A stretch of DNA of 64,000 nucleotides from Sphingomonas panacis. Its GTDB lineage: Bacteria; Pseudomonadota; Alphaproteobacteria; Sphingomonadales; Sphingomonadaceae. Made by a program: the position numbers and the translations under genes. Shown piece by piece: positions 16,704-25,645 of the stretch. Positions within the stretch are counted from its first letter, which is position 1; each line of letters opens with the position of its first letter. The stretch spans positions 1,948,501 through 2,012,500 of the forward strand of contig NZ_CP014168.1 of NCBI RefSeq assembly GCF_001717955.1, given 5' to 3'. The notes under the pieces were generated by a model. That model was not told the origin of the DNA. It ran no database searches and saw only the letters and a list, made by a program, of their open reading frames with translations.

Positions 16704-17855
16704 TCAGGGCTGCACGATCGCGGGCAGGATCGCGTCTAGCAGCAGCATTCCGGCCTCGCTGACGGCAAGCCGGTCGCCGGCGCGGATGAGCAGCCCTTGG
16801 GCTACCAGCCGCGCTGTGGCGGGTTCGTCGATCAGTTCGGCGATCGGCACCGCGCCGAGTTGCGCGATTCGCCTGAGATCGATCCCCTCGCGCAGTCGCA
16901 GGCCCATCAACAGCGCCTCCTTGGCGCGCTCGCTCGGCGCGAGCGCATCCTCGATCTGCGCGCCGTGGCCGTTGCGCGCGACCGCGCCGAGCCAGTTCTC
17001 CGGCTTCTTGTGGCGCGCGGTGGCGAGACCGGCGCGACGGCCGTGGGCGCCGGGGCCGATGCCGGCGTAATCCTGATAGCGCCAATAGACGAGGTTGTGG
17101 CGGCTCTCCGCGCCCGGTCGGGCGTGGTTCGATATCTCGTAGGCCGGCAGCCCCGCCGCCGCCGTGATCGCGCGTGTCGTCTCGAACAGGTCGGCGGCGG
17201 TGTCGTCGTCGGGGATCGTCAGGCGCCCCGCCGCTGCTTCGGTCGCGAAGCGTGTGCCGGGTTCGATGGTGAGTTGGTAAAGCGACAGATGCTCGGTGCC
17301 GAAGCCGAGCGCGCGGCGCAGTTCCGCTTCCCAGACGGCGAGGCTCTGCCCGGGGCGAGCGTAGATCAGGTCGAAGCTGACACGCGCGAACGCGGCCTGC
17401 GCGGTCGCCAGCGCGGCCAGCCCTTCATCGACGCCGTGCGCGCGACCGAGGAAGCGCAACGCCGCGTCATCGAGCGCCTGCAACCCGAGCGAGACGCGGT
17501 TGACCCCCGCCGCCGCCAGATCGGCGAAGCGCGCCGCCTCGACCGAGGAGGGATTCGCTTCCAGCGTGATCTCGATATCGTCGGTGAAGCCCCATGCACT
17601 CTCCGCCGCCGCGAGGATCGCCGCGACGGTCGCGGGCGGCATCAGCGAGGGCGTGCCGCCGCCGAAGAAGATCGACCCGAGCCGCCGCCCCGGCAACGCC
17701 TGCGCCTCGTACGCGAGATCGGCGAGCAGCGCGTCGCGCCATGCGATCTGATCGACGCTCTCGCGGACATGGCTGTTGAAATCGCAATACGGACATTTCG
17801 AGACGCAGAACGGCCAATGGACATATAGGGCGAGTGGCGGCGTTGGGTCGGTCAT
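16704..17855 (-). CDS. hemW: Radical SAM heme chaperone HemW
   Basis: 383 aa. The radical SAM cluster motif CVSKCPYC places Cys17, Cys21 and Cys24. FFGGGTPSL, EANPSS and the HemW-specific HNLVYWRYQDYAGIGPGAHG are present. It resembles oxygen-independent coproporphyrinogen oxidase, but HemW proteins load heme into targets. The start is the ATG at 17855 (MTDPTPPLALYVHWPFC). In many alphaproteobacteria it follows rph-rdgB directly; here three small exported-protein genes come between. Confidence 0.93.
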   Translation of the reverse strand: MTDPTPPLALYVHWPFCVSKCPYCDFNSHVRESVDQIAWRDALLADLAYEAQALPGRRLGSIFFGGGTPSLMPPATVAAILAAAESAWGFTDDIEITLEANPSSVEAARFADLAAAGVNRVSLGLQALDDAALRFLGRAHGVDEGLAALATAQAAFARVSFDLIYARPGQSLAVWEAELRRALGFGTEHLSLYQLTIEPGTRFATEAAAGRLTIPDDDTAADLFETTRAITAAAGLPAYEISNHARPGAESRHNLVYWRYQDYAGIGPGAHGRRAGLATARHKKPENWLGAVARNGHGAQIEDALAPSERAKEALLMGLRLREGIDLRRIAQLGAVPIAELIDEPATARLVAQGLLIRAGDRLAVSEAGMLLLDAILPAIVQP

Positions 17856-17894
17856 ATCGGGCGGCCTATGCGCGCCTGCGGAGGAAGTGGAAAG

Positions 17895-18440
17895 ATGCGG
17901 ATCGTCGTGATGTTGGCGCTGCTGCTCGCGGCGTGTTCGCCGTCCGGGCCGCCGCGGATCGTCGAGCCGCGGCTCAAGGAGCAGCCGGCGCGGGGGCTGA
18001 GTTTGCTCCGGCAGGCGATGCTCGACGGCCACAATCGCGCGCGCGCGGCGGTCGGCGTCGCGCCGCTGGTGTGGGACGACACGCTCGCGGCGCATGCGCT
18101 CAGCTATGCGCGCACGCTCGCCGCCGAACATCGCTTCGAACATGCCGTGCAACCGATGGGGCCGGGCCGCGAGGGCGAGAACCTGTGGACCGGCACGCGC
18201 GGCGCGTATCGCTATGACGAGATGGTCGGCGGCTTCGTCGATGAGAAGCGCTTCTTCCGCAACGGCGTGACGCCCGATTTCAGCACGACCGGCAAATGGG
18301 AGGATGTCGCGCATTACACGCAGATCGTGTGGCGCGGCACCACCCGCTTCGGCTGCGCGCTGGCGAGCAACGCGCGCGACGATTATCTGGTGTGCCGCTA
18401 CACGCCGCCGGGCAACGTGGTGGGTGAGGTGGCGTTTTAG
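17895..18440 (+). CDS. CAP/SCP-domain lipoprotein
   Basis: 181 aa. A lipoprotein signal peptide ends in LLLAAC (lipobox, Cys14). The CAP domain follows: GHNRARAAVGVAPLVWDDTLAAHA (CAP helix 1), GENLWTG, and the signature HYTQIVWRGTTRFGCA. Bacterial members are thought to bind or cleave cell-surface targets; the role here is unknown. The ATG at 17895 is preceded by GGAGGAAG. It diverges from hemW with 39 bp between starts. Confidence 0.9.
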   Translation: MRIVVMLALLLAACSPSGPPRIVEPRLKEQPARGLSLLRQAMLDGHNRARAAVGVAPLVWDDTLAAHALSYARTLAAEHRFEHAVQPMGPGREGENLWTGTRGAYRYDEMVGGFVDEKRFFRNGVTPDFSTTGKWEDVAHYTQIVWRGTTRFGCALASNARDDYLVCRYTPPGNVVGEVAF

Positions 18441-18710
18441 GGCTGGGGGAAAGATAGCAAAGGTTGTCCACTGGAGGCACCGTGCGGGAGTGTCACTTTT
18501 GGGCGTGGCTGACGGCCGGGGCCGTCCCTCGCAAGCCGCGAGTGGGAGCCGTTACGATTGGGGCTGGCACTGTCAAAGAGCGGGGGGCGGCAGTATGCCA
18601 AAGGCGATGTCTGTAGGACAGGCGCGGCAGCGGCGCTGATCGGACAAAGAGCGACAGGCTTGTTCCCGATGCTCAATCGCGAAGCGCGACTCTCCTTACC
18701 AGCAAGATAG

Positions 18711-19061
18711 CTAGGCGACATTCTTTCGAAGCGAGGGCTTCAACTCTGCCGCACTCAAGGCGCCATCGTGATTTACGTCATATCGCGTGAAGGTTTGATC
18801 GCTGAGCGACTTGACCAGCCGCTCTATATTTTCCGGGGTGATTTTTGCCTTCGCGGCGGGATTTGAATCCACGGCCTCCCGAAGTCTCGCACGAACGCCG
18901 GCCTTGAATTCCTCCGGCGTCAGCGTCCCGCTTAGATCCGCGTCGTAACGCTGCACAAACGCGTCATCGAACGCGAGATTGATCGTCAGATTACGGTTTG
19001 GATCACGAGCTGGACCCATTGCGGCAGCAGCCTGTAGTGCGATCAAAGCCAGTTGGTTCAT
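18711..19061 (-). CDS. EF-hand calcium-binding protein
   Basis: 116 aa. A short hydrophobic N-terminus (MNQLALIALQAAAAMG) may serve as a signal peptide. Two EF-hand loops are present: DADLSGTLTPEEF (about 40-52) and DVNHDGALSAAEL (about 96-108). Both have the D-x-[DN]-x-[DS]-G pattern ending in E. It probably binds calcium in the periplasm. Base composition looks less GC-rich than hemW and rdgB around it. The 270 bp between this gene and the CAP gene hold nothing I can support. Confidence 0.82.
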   Translation of the reverse strand: MNQLALIALQAAAAMGPARDPNRNLTINLAFDDAFVQRYDADLSGTLTPEEFKAGVRARLREAVDSNPAAKAKITPENIERLVKSLSDQTFTRYDVNHDGALSAAELKPSLRKNVA

Positions 19062-19192
19062 GCCGCACTCTCTTCGCGTTTGGAATCAGGCCTGCGTGCG
19101 GATTATGCCTGATATCGCCGCTCTGACCAACGTCCGCTGCTGGTGTCGGCTTCCCCAATCGCAAATGTCGCGACTTGGTGGAAAACGGACGT

Positions 19193-19516
19193 TCAGCCCG
19201 ACAGCACGTCAACCTGCGCTTGGCGAACCCACCCCCGCTTACAGGTAGTTGTCCGTTGTACGTGTAGGCCGTTGGCGGTTCCCGGACAGGGATGACGATC
19301 GGCTTGGAACCAGACCTCCACCCATTCTCTTGTTTCATCGCAGATGTAGACATTCGTTCCTGATTTCAGCACCTTCACCTGCCGCGCGATTTTGCTTGGT
19401 GCCGCATGAACGGTCACGCTGCCTTGCTGGCGAGGCGCTCTGATCTTGGCGTAATTGCAGGTATATGACGGTGCTGGATGGGCCAAGGCGAGGATAGCTA
19501 TAAAGAACATCCCCAA
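19193..19516 (-). CDS. Exported SH3-like domain protein
   Basis: 107 aa. A signal peptide (MGMFFIAILALAHPAPSYTC) is followed by an SH3b-like stretch: VHAAPSKIARQVKVLKSGTNVYICDETREWVEVWF. Four to five cysteines suggest disulfides. Such domains bind peptidoglycan or proteins; function unknown. It lies in the same lower-GC patch as the EF-hand gene and on the same strand, upstream of it. Confidence 0.7.
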   Translation of the reverse strand: MGMFFIAILALAHPAPSYTCNYAKIRAPRQQGSVTVHAAPSKIARQVKVLKSGTNVYICDETREWVEVWFQADRHPCPGTANGLHVQRTTTCKRGWVRQAQVDVLSG

Positions 19517-19574
19517 AGCATAGCGTGTCGATGAACGTCTACAACTGGGCGCGTGCTCCCGATTCCAGCCCCCC

Positions 19575-20219
19575 TCAGAACACCGCCGCCACCAGCGCCT
19601 TGAACGCCGCCGTGCGGTGGCTGATCGCCGCCTTTTCCTCCGCTGGCAGTTCCGCGAAGGTCTGCTCGTGCCCGAACGGGACGAACACCGGATCGTAGCC
19701 GAACCCGACCGTGCCGCGTGGCGGCCAGGTCAGGTGGCCTTCGGCGCGGCCTTCGAACCATTGGACGTGGCCGTCGGGCCAGGCCAGTGCGAGCGTGCAG
19801 ACGAAATGGGCGTCGCGCGAGGCGTCTGGCCCCTTCGTCGCGAGCGCGTCCTCGACCTTCTGCATCGCCAGCCCCCAGTCGCGCCCGGTCGGGGTTTCGG
19901 CCCAATTGGCGGTGTAGACGCCGGGATCGCCGTTCAGCGCCTCGACGCACAGCCCGCTGTCGTCGGCGAGTGCGGGCAGGCCGGACAGATCGGCGGCGAC
20001 GAGCGCCTTGAGTTCGGCATTGGCGACGAAGGTGGTGCCGGTCTCCTCGGGCTCGGGCAGGTCGAGTTCCTTGGCCGAGACCGCGTCGATGCCATAGGGC
20101 GCGAGCAGCGCGCGGATTTCGCGCACTTTGCCTTCGTTATGGCTGGCGATGACGAGCTTGCCGGGGGCGAGCTTGCGGATCGCCTGGGGGGTGACCCCGT
20201 CCTCCGCCGGCGCGCTCAT
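19575..20219 (-). CDS. rdgB: dITP/XTP pyrophosphatase RdgB
   Basis: 214 aa. House-cleaning enzyme that hydrolyses non-canonical purine NTPs to NMPs. HAM1/RdgB motifs: [56 protein letters not shown] and [10 protein letters not shown]. Its ATG overlaps the rph stop by 4 bases, so the two are translationally coupled. Confidence 0.96.
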   Translation of the reverse strand: MSAPAEDGVTPQAIRKLAPGKLVIASHNEGKVREIRALLAPYGIDAVSAKELDLPEPEETGTTFVANAELKALVAADLSGLPALADDSGLCVEALNGDPGVYTANWAETPTGRDWGLAMQKVEDALATKGPDASRDAHFVCTLALAWPDGHVQWFEGRAEGHLTWPPRGTVGFGYDPVFVPFGHEQTFAELPAEEKAAISHRTAAFKALVAAVF

Positions 20220-20932
20220 TTGGCGACCGCGCGGGCTTGCGCGGCGAAGATGTCGGTGCAGCCGATGCGGGCGAGGCGGAGCAGGCGAAGCAACGCTTCC
20301 TCGTCATAGGTCGCGCCCTCGGCGGTGGCCTGCGCCTCGGCGATGTTGCCGTTTTCGAGCAGCACGAAATTGGCATCGGCGTCGGCGTTCGAATCCTCGT
20401 CGTAATCGAGATCGAGCACTGGCGTGCCGTTGTAGATGCCGCACGAAATCGCCGCGACCTTCTGCGTGAGCGGATCGGCGGTGAGCTTGCCCTGCGCCAT
20501 CAGCCCGTCGATCGCGAGCCGAAGCGCCACCCACGCGCCCGAGATCGAGGCGGTGCGGGTGCCGCCGTCGGCCTGGATGACGTCGCAATCGAGCACGATC
20601 TGGCGCTCGCCGAGCAGCTTGAGATCGGTCACGGCGCGGAGCGATCGGCCGATCAGCCGCTGGATTTCCTGCGTGCGCCCCGATTGCTTGCCCTTGGCCG
20701 CCTCGCGATTGCCGCGCGTGTGGGTGGCGCGGGGGAGCATGCCATATTCGGCCGTCACCCAGCCTTCGCCCTTGCCGCGCAGGAACGGCGGCACCTTCTC
20801 CTCGACCGAAGCGGTGACGAGCACCTTGGTCTCGCCGAAGCCGATCAGCACCGATCCTTCGGCATGCTTGGTGAAGCGCGGCGTGATGGTGATCTCGCGC
20901 ATTTGATCGGGGGTGCGGCCGGATGGGCGCAT
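20216..20932 (-). CDS. rph: Ribonuclease PH
   Basis: 238 aa. Phosphorolytic 3' exonuclease that trims tRNA precursors. Motifs: [72 protein letters not shown] and [15 protein letters not shown]. Full length. First gene of rph-rdgB and divergent from hrcA (75 bp between starts), a common alphaproteobacterial order. Confidence 0.97.
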   Translation of the reverse strand: MRPSGRTPDQMREITITPRFTKHAEGSVLIGFGETKVLVTASVEEKVPPFLRGKGEGWVTAEYGMLPRATHTRGNREAAKGKQSGRTQEIQRLIGRSLRAVTDLKLLGERQIVLDCDVIQADGGTRTASISGAWVALRLAIDGLMAQGKLTADPLTQKVAAISCGIYNGTPVLDLDYDEDSNADADANFVLLENGNIAEAQATAEGATYDEEALLRLLRLARIGCTDIFAAQARAVAK

Positions 20933-21007
20933 GGGAATTTCCTTCGTGATAAGCGTCGCGGGGTGCCTAGTCTTTCACTTCGGCGCACGCCAGCCTAGAT
21001 AAGCAGC

Positions 21008-22051
21008 ATGCACGCGCCACCCGTCACCGACCTCAACGATCGCGCGCGCGACGTGTTTCGCGTCGTGGTGGAAAGTTATCTGAGCACCGGCGCGCCGATC
21101 GGCTCGCGCACGATCGCGCATCTGTCGGGGCTGAACCTGTCGCCCGCCTCGATCCGCAACGTGATGCAGGATCTCGAGGAGTTGGGCTTGCTCGCCGCGC
21201 CGCATACCAGCGCGGGGCGGATGCCGACCGAGATCGGCCTCAGGCTGTTCGTCGACGGGATGATGCACGCGATGGAGCCCTCGATCGAGGAGCGCGCCGC
21301 GATCGAATCGCGCGTCCAGCAGGCCGGGCCGGTCGAGGAGGCGCTGGCGGCGACCACCGCCGCGCTCTCCGGCCTGTCGGCGTGTGCTGGGCTGGTGATG
21401 GTGCCCAAGCGCGAATTCGTGCTGCGGCAGATGAGTTTCGTGCCGCTCTCGGCTGAAAAGGCTTTAGCGGTGCTGGTCGGCGGCGACGGATCGGTCGAGA
21501 ACCGCGTCGTCGATCTGCCGCCGGGGGTGAGCGTGCCGGCGCTGATCGAGGCGGGCAATTACATGACGGCGACGCTCGGCGGGCTGACGCTTGCCGAGGC
21601 GCGCGCGCGGATCGAGCGCGAGATGGCGGAGGAGCGGGCGCTGGTCGACAGCGCCTCGCGCGCGCTGATCGAGCAGGGTCTGGCGGTGTGGAGCGAGGAC
21701 AGCGACCGCCGCCCGGTGCTGATCGTACGCGGGCAGGGGCGGCTGATCGACGCCGCCGCCGCCGCCGATCTCGACCGGATCAGCGATCTGCTCGACGATC
21801 TCGAAGGCAAGCAGGAGATCGCCCGGCTGCTCGACAGCGCGAGCGCGGGCGATGCGACGCGGATCTTCATTGGCGCCGAGAACAAATTGTTCTCGCTGTC
21901 GGGATCGTCGGTGATCGCCAAGCCGTTTCGTGGTCTCGACGGGCGTGTCATCGGGGTCGTGGGCGTGATTGGCCCGACTCGGTTGAACTATGCGCGCGTT
22001 GTGCCAATGGTCGATTTTACCGCCGCGACGCTGGCGCGGCTGATGGGTTAG
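21008..22051 (+). CDS. hrcA: Heat-inducible repressor HrcA
   Basis: 347 aa. Winged-helix repressor of chaperone genes; it binds CIRCE elements and its folding depends on GroEL. Seen: DVFRVVVESYLSTGAPIGSRTIA, LSPASIRNVMQDLEELGLL, HTSAGRMPTEIGLRLFVD at the N-terminus, and C-terminal GVVGVIGPTRLNYARVVPMVDFTA. A CIRCE site lies upstream of groES in this window (38757-38783), but none is visible before hrcA itself. grpE follows after 14 bp. Confidence 0.96.
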   Translation: MHAPPVTDLNDRARDVFRVVVESYLSTGAPIGSRTIAHLSGLNLSPASIRNVMQDLEELGLLAAPHTSAGRMPTEIGLRLFVDGMMHAMEPSIEERAAIESRVQQAGPVEEALAATTAALSGLSACAGLVMVPKREFVLRQMSFVPLSAEKALAVLVGGDGSVENRVVDLPPGVSVPALIEAGNYMTATLGGLTLAEARARIEREMAEERALVDSASRALIEQGLAVWSEDSDRRPVLIVRGQGRLIDAAAAADLDRISDLLDDLEGKQEIARLLDSASAGDATRIFIGAENKLFSLSGSSVIAKPFRGLDGRVIGVVGVIGPTRLNYARVVPMVDFTAATLARLMG

Positions 22052-22065
22052 AAAACCGGGACTGT

Positions 22066-22611
22066 ATGATGATGACCGAAGACGAAAAAATCGACACCGC
22101 CGACCTGCGTGAAGAGACCGCCGAGGCGGCGCCCGAAGTGGCCGAGGCGGATCGCACGAGCGCGCTCGAGACCGAACTCGCCGAGGCGAAGAAGGCGATT
22201 CTCTACGCGCACGCCGAGGCGCAGAACGTCCGCCGCCGCGCCGAGAAGGAAGCCGCCGACGCGCGCGCCTATGCCGCGACCTCGTTCGCGCGCGATTTGC
22301 TGTCGGTCGCCGACAATCTGGAGCGCGGGCTGAGCGCGATTCCTTCCGAGCTGCGCGCCGACGACAAGTTCAAGGCGCTGGTGACGGGGCTTGAGGCGAC
22401 CGGCCGCGAGCTGGAAGCGGTGTTCCAGCGCCACGGCGTGAAGAAGATCGTCGCGCTCGGCGAGAAGCTCGACCCCAATTTCCACCAGGCGATGCTGGAA
22501 ATGCCCAGCGACCAGGAGCCGGGCACCGTCGTGCAGGAAATGCAGGCGGGGTATGTCATCAAGGACCGGCTGCTGCGGCCGGCGCTGGTGGCGGTGGCGA
22601 AGGCGGGGTGA
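22066..22611 (+). CDS. grpE: Nucleotide exchange factor GrpE
   Basis: 181 aa. DnaK co-chaperone that drives ADP release. An acidic N-terminus leads into a long coiled coil (ALETELAEAKKAILYAHAEAQNVRRRAEKE). The C-terminal beta domain has GVKKIVALGEKLDPNFHQAMLEM and GYVIKDRLLRPALVAVAK. Three in-frame ATGs stand in a row (22066, 22069, 22072); the first is used. hrcA-grpE is a usual operon. Confidence 0.95.
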   Translation: MMMTEDEKIDTADLREETAEAAPEVAEADRTSALETELAEAKKAILYAHAEAQNVRRRAEKEAADARAYAATSFARDLLSVADNLERGLSAIPSELRADDKFKALVTGLEATGRELEAVFQRHGVKKIVALGEKLDPNFHQAMLEMPSDQEPGTVVQEMQAGYVIKDRLLRPALVAVAKAG

Positions 22612-23174
22612 GTGGAAGGGCGAAGTATCGGCCCGAGTTCGAGGCCGCGCTTCGCCTGTTCGCCCGTGCGAGCGGAATGTTGACCGATCGCGGCTATGAT
22701 CCGCCAATCGTGGTGGGTGGCGCGGCCGTCGAGTTATATTCTCGCAGTGCTGTGATGACCGGCGACTTCGACATCTCGACTGCGCGGCAGGCAGTGTTTG
22801 AAGAGGCGCTTCAAGCGCTGGGTTTCGTGAGGCCGAGCGGCGCTGGAAAGCTCACGCGAGGTTGGCTTCATCCCGACTTGCAATTGGGCTTCGAAGTCGT
22901 CGCGTCGAACCTGTTCGACGGTCTGGCAGATCGCGAGCGTCTCTTGATCGTGAATCTCGACGATGACGGAACGGCAGCGTTCGTGTCGATTGAAGATATG
23001 ATCGCAGACCGCGTCGCACAGTTCGCGTCCGGGTCGGCGCCGGAGATGTTGGAGCAGGCCCGAGCCTTGCTTGCACTTCACAGTCATGTCGATCGATCGT
23101 ATCTATCTCGCAGAATTTTCGAGGAAACGGCAGGCGATTATGACCTTGAATCGTTCGAAGCCGATTTCGCTTGA
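22608..23174 (+). CDS. Nucleotidyltransferase-like protein (MNT/AbiEii-type fold)
   Basis: 188 aa, GTG start overlapping the grpE stop. It carries the minimal nucleotidyltransferase signature: GG in VVGGAAVELYSR, then TGDFDIST giving the D-x-D pair. After a beta-rich part, VSIEDMIADRVAQFASG and a helical tail recall the AbiEii / DUF6036-type proteins. Family members include toxins that modify tRNA, but others are uncharacterised. GC content looks lower than the neighbours, suggesting transfer. It overlaps a small gene downstream (23140-23310), so the pair may be a two-part module. Function is inferred from fold only. Confidence 0.72.
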   Translation: MSGRAKYRPEFEAALRLFARASGMLTDRGYDPPIVVGGAAVELYSRSAVMTGDFDISTARQAVFEEALQALGFVRPSGAGKLTRGWLHPDLQLGFEVVASNLFDGLADRERLLIVNLDDDGTAAFVSIEDMIADRVAQFASGSAPEMLEQARALLALHSHVDRSYLSRRIFEETAGDYDLESFEADFA

Positions 23175-23310
23175 TGATCTCGCGGCCTATATCGAGCGCC
23201 GCCGTATCGAAACCGGCATCACCGAACTACCCCGCAACTCCGGCCTCCGCCGTACCGCCAGCAAGCGCGCGCTGTTGAAGGCAATCGAGGAGGCTGGCGG
23301 CAAATGGTGA
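23140..23310 (+). CDS. Small basic protein paired with the nucleotidyltransferase
   Basis: 56 aa starting MTLNRSKPISLDDLAAY, overlapping the 3' end of the nucleotidyltransferase gene by 35 bases in another frame. Mostly helical and basic, with IERRRIETGITELPRNSG, a run RTASKRALLKAIEEAG and a C-terminal GGKW. No family recognised. Its stop overlaps the start of thrC (ATGGTGA), so all are translated as a chain. The position fits an antitoxin or partner protein, but nothing in the sequence proves it. An earlier start at 23071 is less likely. Confidence 0.6.
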   Translation: MTLNRSKPISLDDLAAYIERRRIETGITELPRNSGLRRTASKRALLKAIEEAGGKW

Positions 23311-24536
23311 ATCCGAACCTCAATCTCGTCGCCGATCGGCCGACGTTCGTCACGCACCTCGAATGTTCGATGACGGGCGAGCGCTATCCCGCCGACCAGC
23401 TTCACAATCTTTCGCGGGCCGGCAAGCCGCTGCTGGTGCGCTATGATCTGGGTGCTGTCCGCGCCGCCGTTCCGCGCGCCATGATCGAGGCGCGGCCGAC
23501 CGATCTGTGGCGGTGGCGTGAGCTGCTGCCGGTGCGGCAGGTGCGCGATATCGTCAGCCTTGGCGAGATCGAGACGCCGCTCGTGCCGATCCTGAAATCG
23601 GGCGGGCCGAACGTGCTGGTCAAGGACGAGGGGCGGTTGCCGACCGGATCGTTCAAGGCGCGCGGGCTCGTCATGGCGGTGTCGATGGCCAAGGCGCTCG
23701 GCGTGGCCAAGATCGCGATGCCGACCAATGGCAACGCCGGCGCGGCGCTCGCCGCGTATGCGACGCGCTGCGGGATCGAGACGATCGTGTTGTGCCCCGA
23801 CGATACGCCCGAGATCAACGTGCGCGAGATCGCCGCGCAAGGGGGGCGCGTCTACCGCGTCAACGGGCTGATCGACGATTGCGGGGCGATCGTCGCCAAG
23901 GGCGCGGCCGAGGGGCTGTGGTTCGATTTCTCGACGCTCAAGGAGCCGTATCGGATCGAGGGCAAGAAGACGATGGGGCTGGAGCTTGCCGCGCAACTGC
24001 GCTGGACGCTCCCGGACGCGATCTTCTACCCGACCGGCGGCGGCACCGGGCTGATCGGCATGTGGAAGGCGTTCGCCGAGATGGAGGCGCTCGGCTGGAT
24101 CGGCGCCAAGCGGCCGAAAATGTTCGCGGTGCAGGCGAGCGGTTGCGCGCCGATCGTGCGCGCGTTCGAGGCGGGCGAGGAACATGCCGAGCGCTGGGAG
24201 GATGCATCGACCGTGGCAGCGGGTATCCGCGTGCCGCGCGCGGTCGGCGATTTCCTGATCCTGCGCGCGGTGCGTGAGAGCGGCGGACGGGCGATGGCGG
24301 TGGGCGACCCCGCCATTCTGAGGGCCGTGGACGATTGCGCGCGCAAGGATGGTCTGCTGCTCTGCCCCGAGGGCGGCGCGACGCTGGCGGCGTATCGCGA
24401 GGCGCTGCGGCTCGGGCTGGTCGATGAGGAGGACAGCGCGGTGCTGTTCAACTGCGCGACGGGCCTCAAATATCCGATGCCGGACGCAAGCGAGACACTC
24501 GATCGCCACCAGCCGATCGATCTGGCAGCGCTGTAG
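23304..24536 (+). CDS. thrC: Threonine synthase
   Basis: 410 aa. PLP enzyme converting O-phosphohomoserine to threonine. The PLP lysine is K118 in PTGSFKARG. PTNGNAGAALAAYA, the phosphate-loop PTGGGTGLIG and LCPEGGATLAAY follow. An N-terminal Cys segment (FVTHLECSMTGERYPADQ) is typical of the plant-like class. The fold family also includes threonine dehydratase, but length and N-terminus favour threonine synthase. Its start overlaps the stop of the small gene. Confidence 0.9.
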   Translation: MVNPNLNLVADRPTFVTHLECSMTGERYPADQLHNLSRAGKPLLVRYDLGAVRAAVPRAMIEARPTDLWRWRELLPVRQVRDIVSLGEIETPLVPILKSGGPNVLVKDEGRLPTGSFKARGLVMAVSMAKALGVAKIAMPTNGNAGAALAAYATRCGIETIVLCPDDTPEINVREIAAQGGRVYRVNGLIDDCGAIVAKGAAEGLWFDFSTLKEPYRIEGKKTMGLELAAQLRWTLPDAIFYPTGGGTGLIGMWKAFAEMEALGWIGAKRPKMFAVQASGCAPIVRAFEAGEEHAERWEDASTVAAGIRVPRAVGDFLILRAVRESGGRAMAVGDPAILRAVDDCARKDGLLLCPEGGATLAAYREALRLGLVDEEDSAVLFNCATGLKYPMPDASETLDRHQPIDLAAL

Positions 24537-24545
24537 GGCGATCTT

Positions 24546-24627
24546 CGTCACCCCAGCGCACGCTGGAGTCTCTTGCGGCAGGGCGAACGCGCGTTACCGG
24601 GAGATGCCAGCTTGCGCTGGCATGACG
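24546..24627. repeat. CGTCACCCCAGCG-type palindromic repeat, copy 1
   Basis: Starts CGTCACCCCAGCG and ends GCGCTGGCATGACG, with two internal small hairpins (CAGCGCACGCTGG and GCCAGCTTGCGCTGGC). It sits between the converging thrC and the WecG-type gene. Related copies are at 43750-43832 and 59683-59764. Confidence 0.8.
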
Positions 24628-24636
24628 GCTGTGGCG

Positions 24637-25425
24637 TCAGGGCCGCTCGCGCGACTTGGCGATCAGATGGTAGAGCGCGGAGAAATTGGTCGAGAAATAG
24701 CGCGGCGCGAGCCGGCGTGGCTCGATCATCGTGCGGTGAAGCCATTCGAGGCCGACGTTCTGCATCCACATCGGCGCGCGCGGCACATGCGCGCCGACAT
24801 GATCGAACAGCCCGCCACAGGTGCGTATCCACGCTAGGCCGTGGAGTTGCGCGCGGCGTCGGATGGCGAAGCTCTCCTGGCGCGGCGTGCCCATGCCGAC
24901 CCACAGCACCTCCGCGCCCGAGGCCCGGATATCGTCGCAGATCGCGTCCTCCTCGGCTTCGCTGAAATAGCCGTCGCGCGCGCCGACGATCTGAAGGCCG
25001 GGATATTCGGCGCACAGCGATTCGGCGGCGGCGGCGGCGATGCCGGGGCGGGCGCCGAGAAAGTAGAACTTCACGCCCGTCTCGACCGCCTTGGCGGCGG
25101 CGTCATGAATGAAATCGGTGGTGGCCAGCCGCTCAGGCAGCGGGTGTTTCCAGAAAGCGCGCGTGAACAGAACGAGCGGCATGCCGTCCGCGTCGATGAC
25201 ATCGACCGCGTCCATCGTCGCCCGGAACTCGGCGCTGCGGTGATAGAGCGCGATCACGAACCCGTTCGAGGATACGATCACGCGCGGCACCGCAAGTTCA
25301 CCCGCCCGCGCCATGGCGGTGTCCTGCGCCATGGCTTCAGCCATTTCCGCGCGGGTCGCGCATACGGTTGGTAGCCCTCCAACCAACGCAATTCTGGGTG
25401 AAACTCGAATTTGCGCTACTCTCAT
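24637..25425 (-). CDS. WecG/TagA/CpsF family glycosyltransferase
   Basis: 262 aa. GT26-type enzyme that adds the second sugar to a lipid-linked intermediate. Seen: SSNGFVIALYHRS, DVIDADGMPLVLFTRAF (conserved aspartates), FYFLGARPGIAAAAAESL, VLWVGMGTPRQESF and ACGGLFDHVGA-like CGGLFDHVGAHVPRAPMWMQ with GLEWLHRTMIEP. The start is taken at ATG 25425 (MRVAQIRVSP); the frame continues to 25557 without homology character. It begins the second polysaccharide block and probably acts after the initiating enzyme at 10036-11442 (inference). Confidence 0.9.
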   Translation of the reverse strand: MRVAQIRVSPRIALVGGLPTVCATRAEMAEAMAQDTAMARAGELAVPRVIVSSNGFVIALYHRSAEFRATMDAVDVIDADGMPLVLFTRAFWKHPLPERLATTDFIHDAAAKAVETGVKFYFLGARPGIAAAAAESLCAEYPGLQIVGARDGYFSEAEEDAICDDIRASGAEVLWVGMGTPRQESFAIRRRAQLHGLAWIRTCGGLFDHVGAHVPRAPMWMQNVGLEWLHRTMIEPRRLAPRYFSTNFSALYHLIAKSRERP

Positions 25426-25645
25426 GCTAATATAGGAACGGGCAGGGCAGGGTATCCGAGCGATAGCCGTTTCAAAAAGGATATGAAACGCCCCGTTTGA
25501 CCCTGAGTGGCTTTCCTCTTCCCTTTTCCTCGTCACCCGGATCACGCATCTGGACACGCGCGAACCATCATGACCAGATCGTTATAGTGTCACTCTCTCC
25601 GTTTGGCGATGTGGCGTCAAGCACCGGCTGCGGACGATCTCGCGA

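Noticed and set aside
18437..18721. 94-codon minus-strand frame between the CAP and EF-hand genes
   Set aside because: No ribosome site or family character, and it overlaps both neighbours slightly; left as gene-free DNA.
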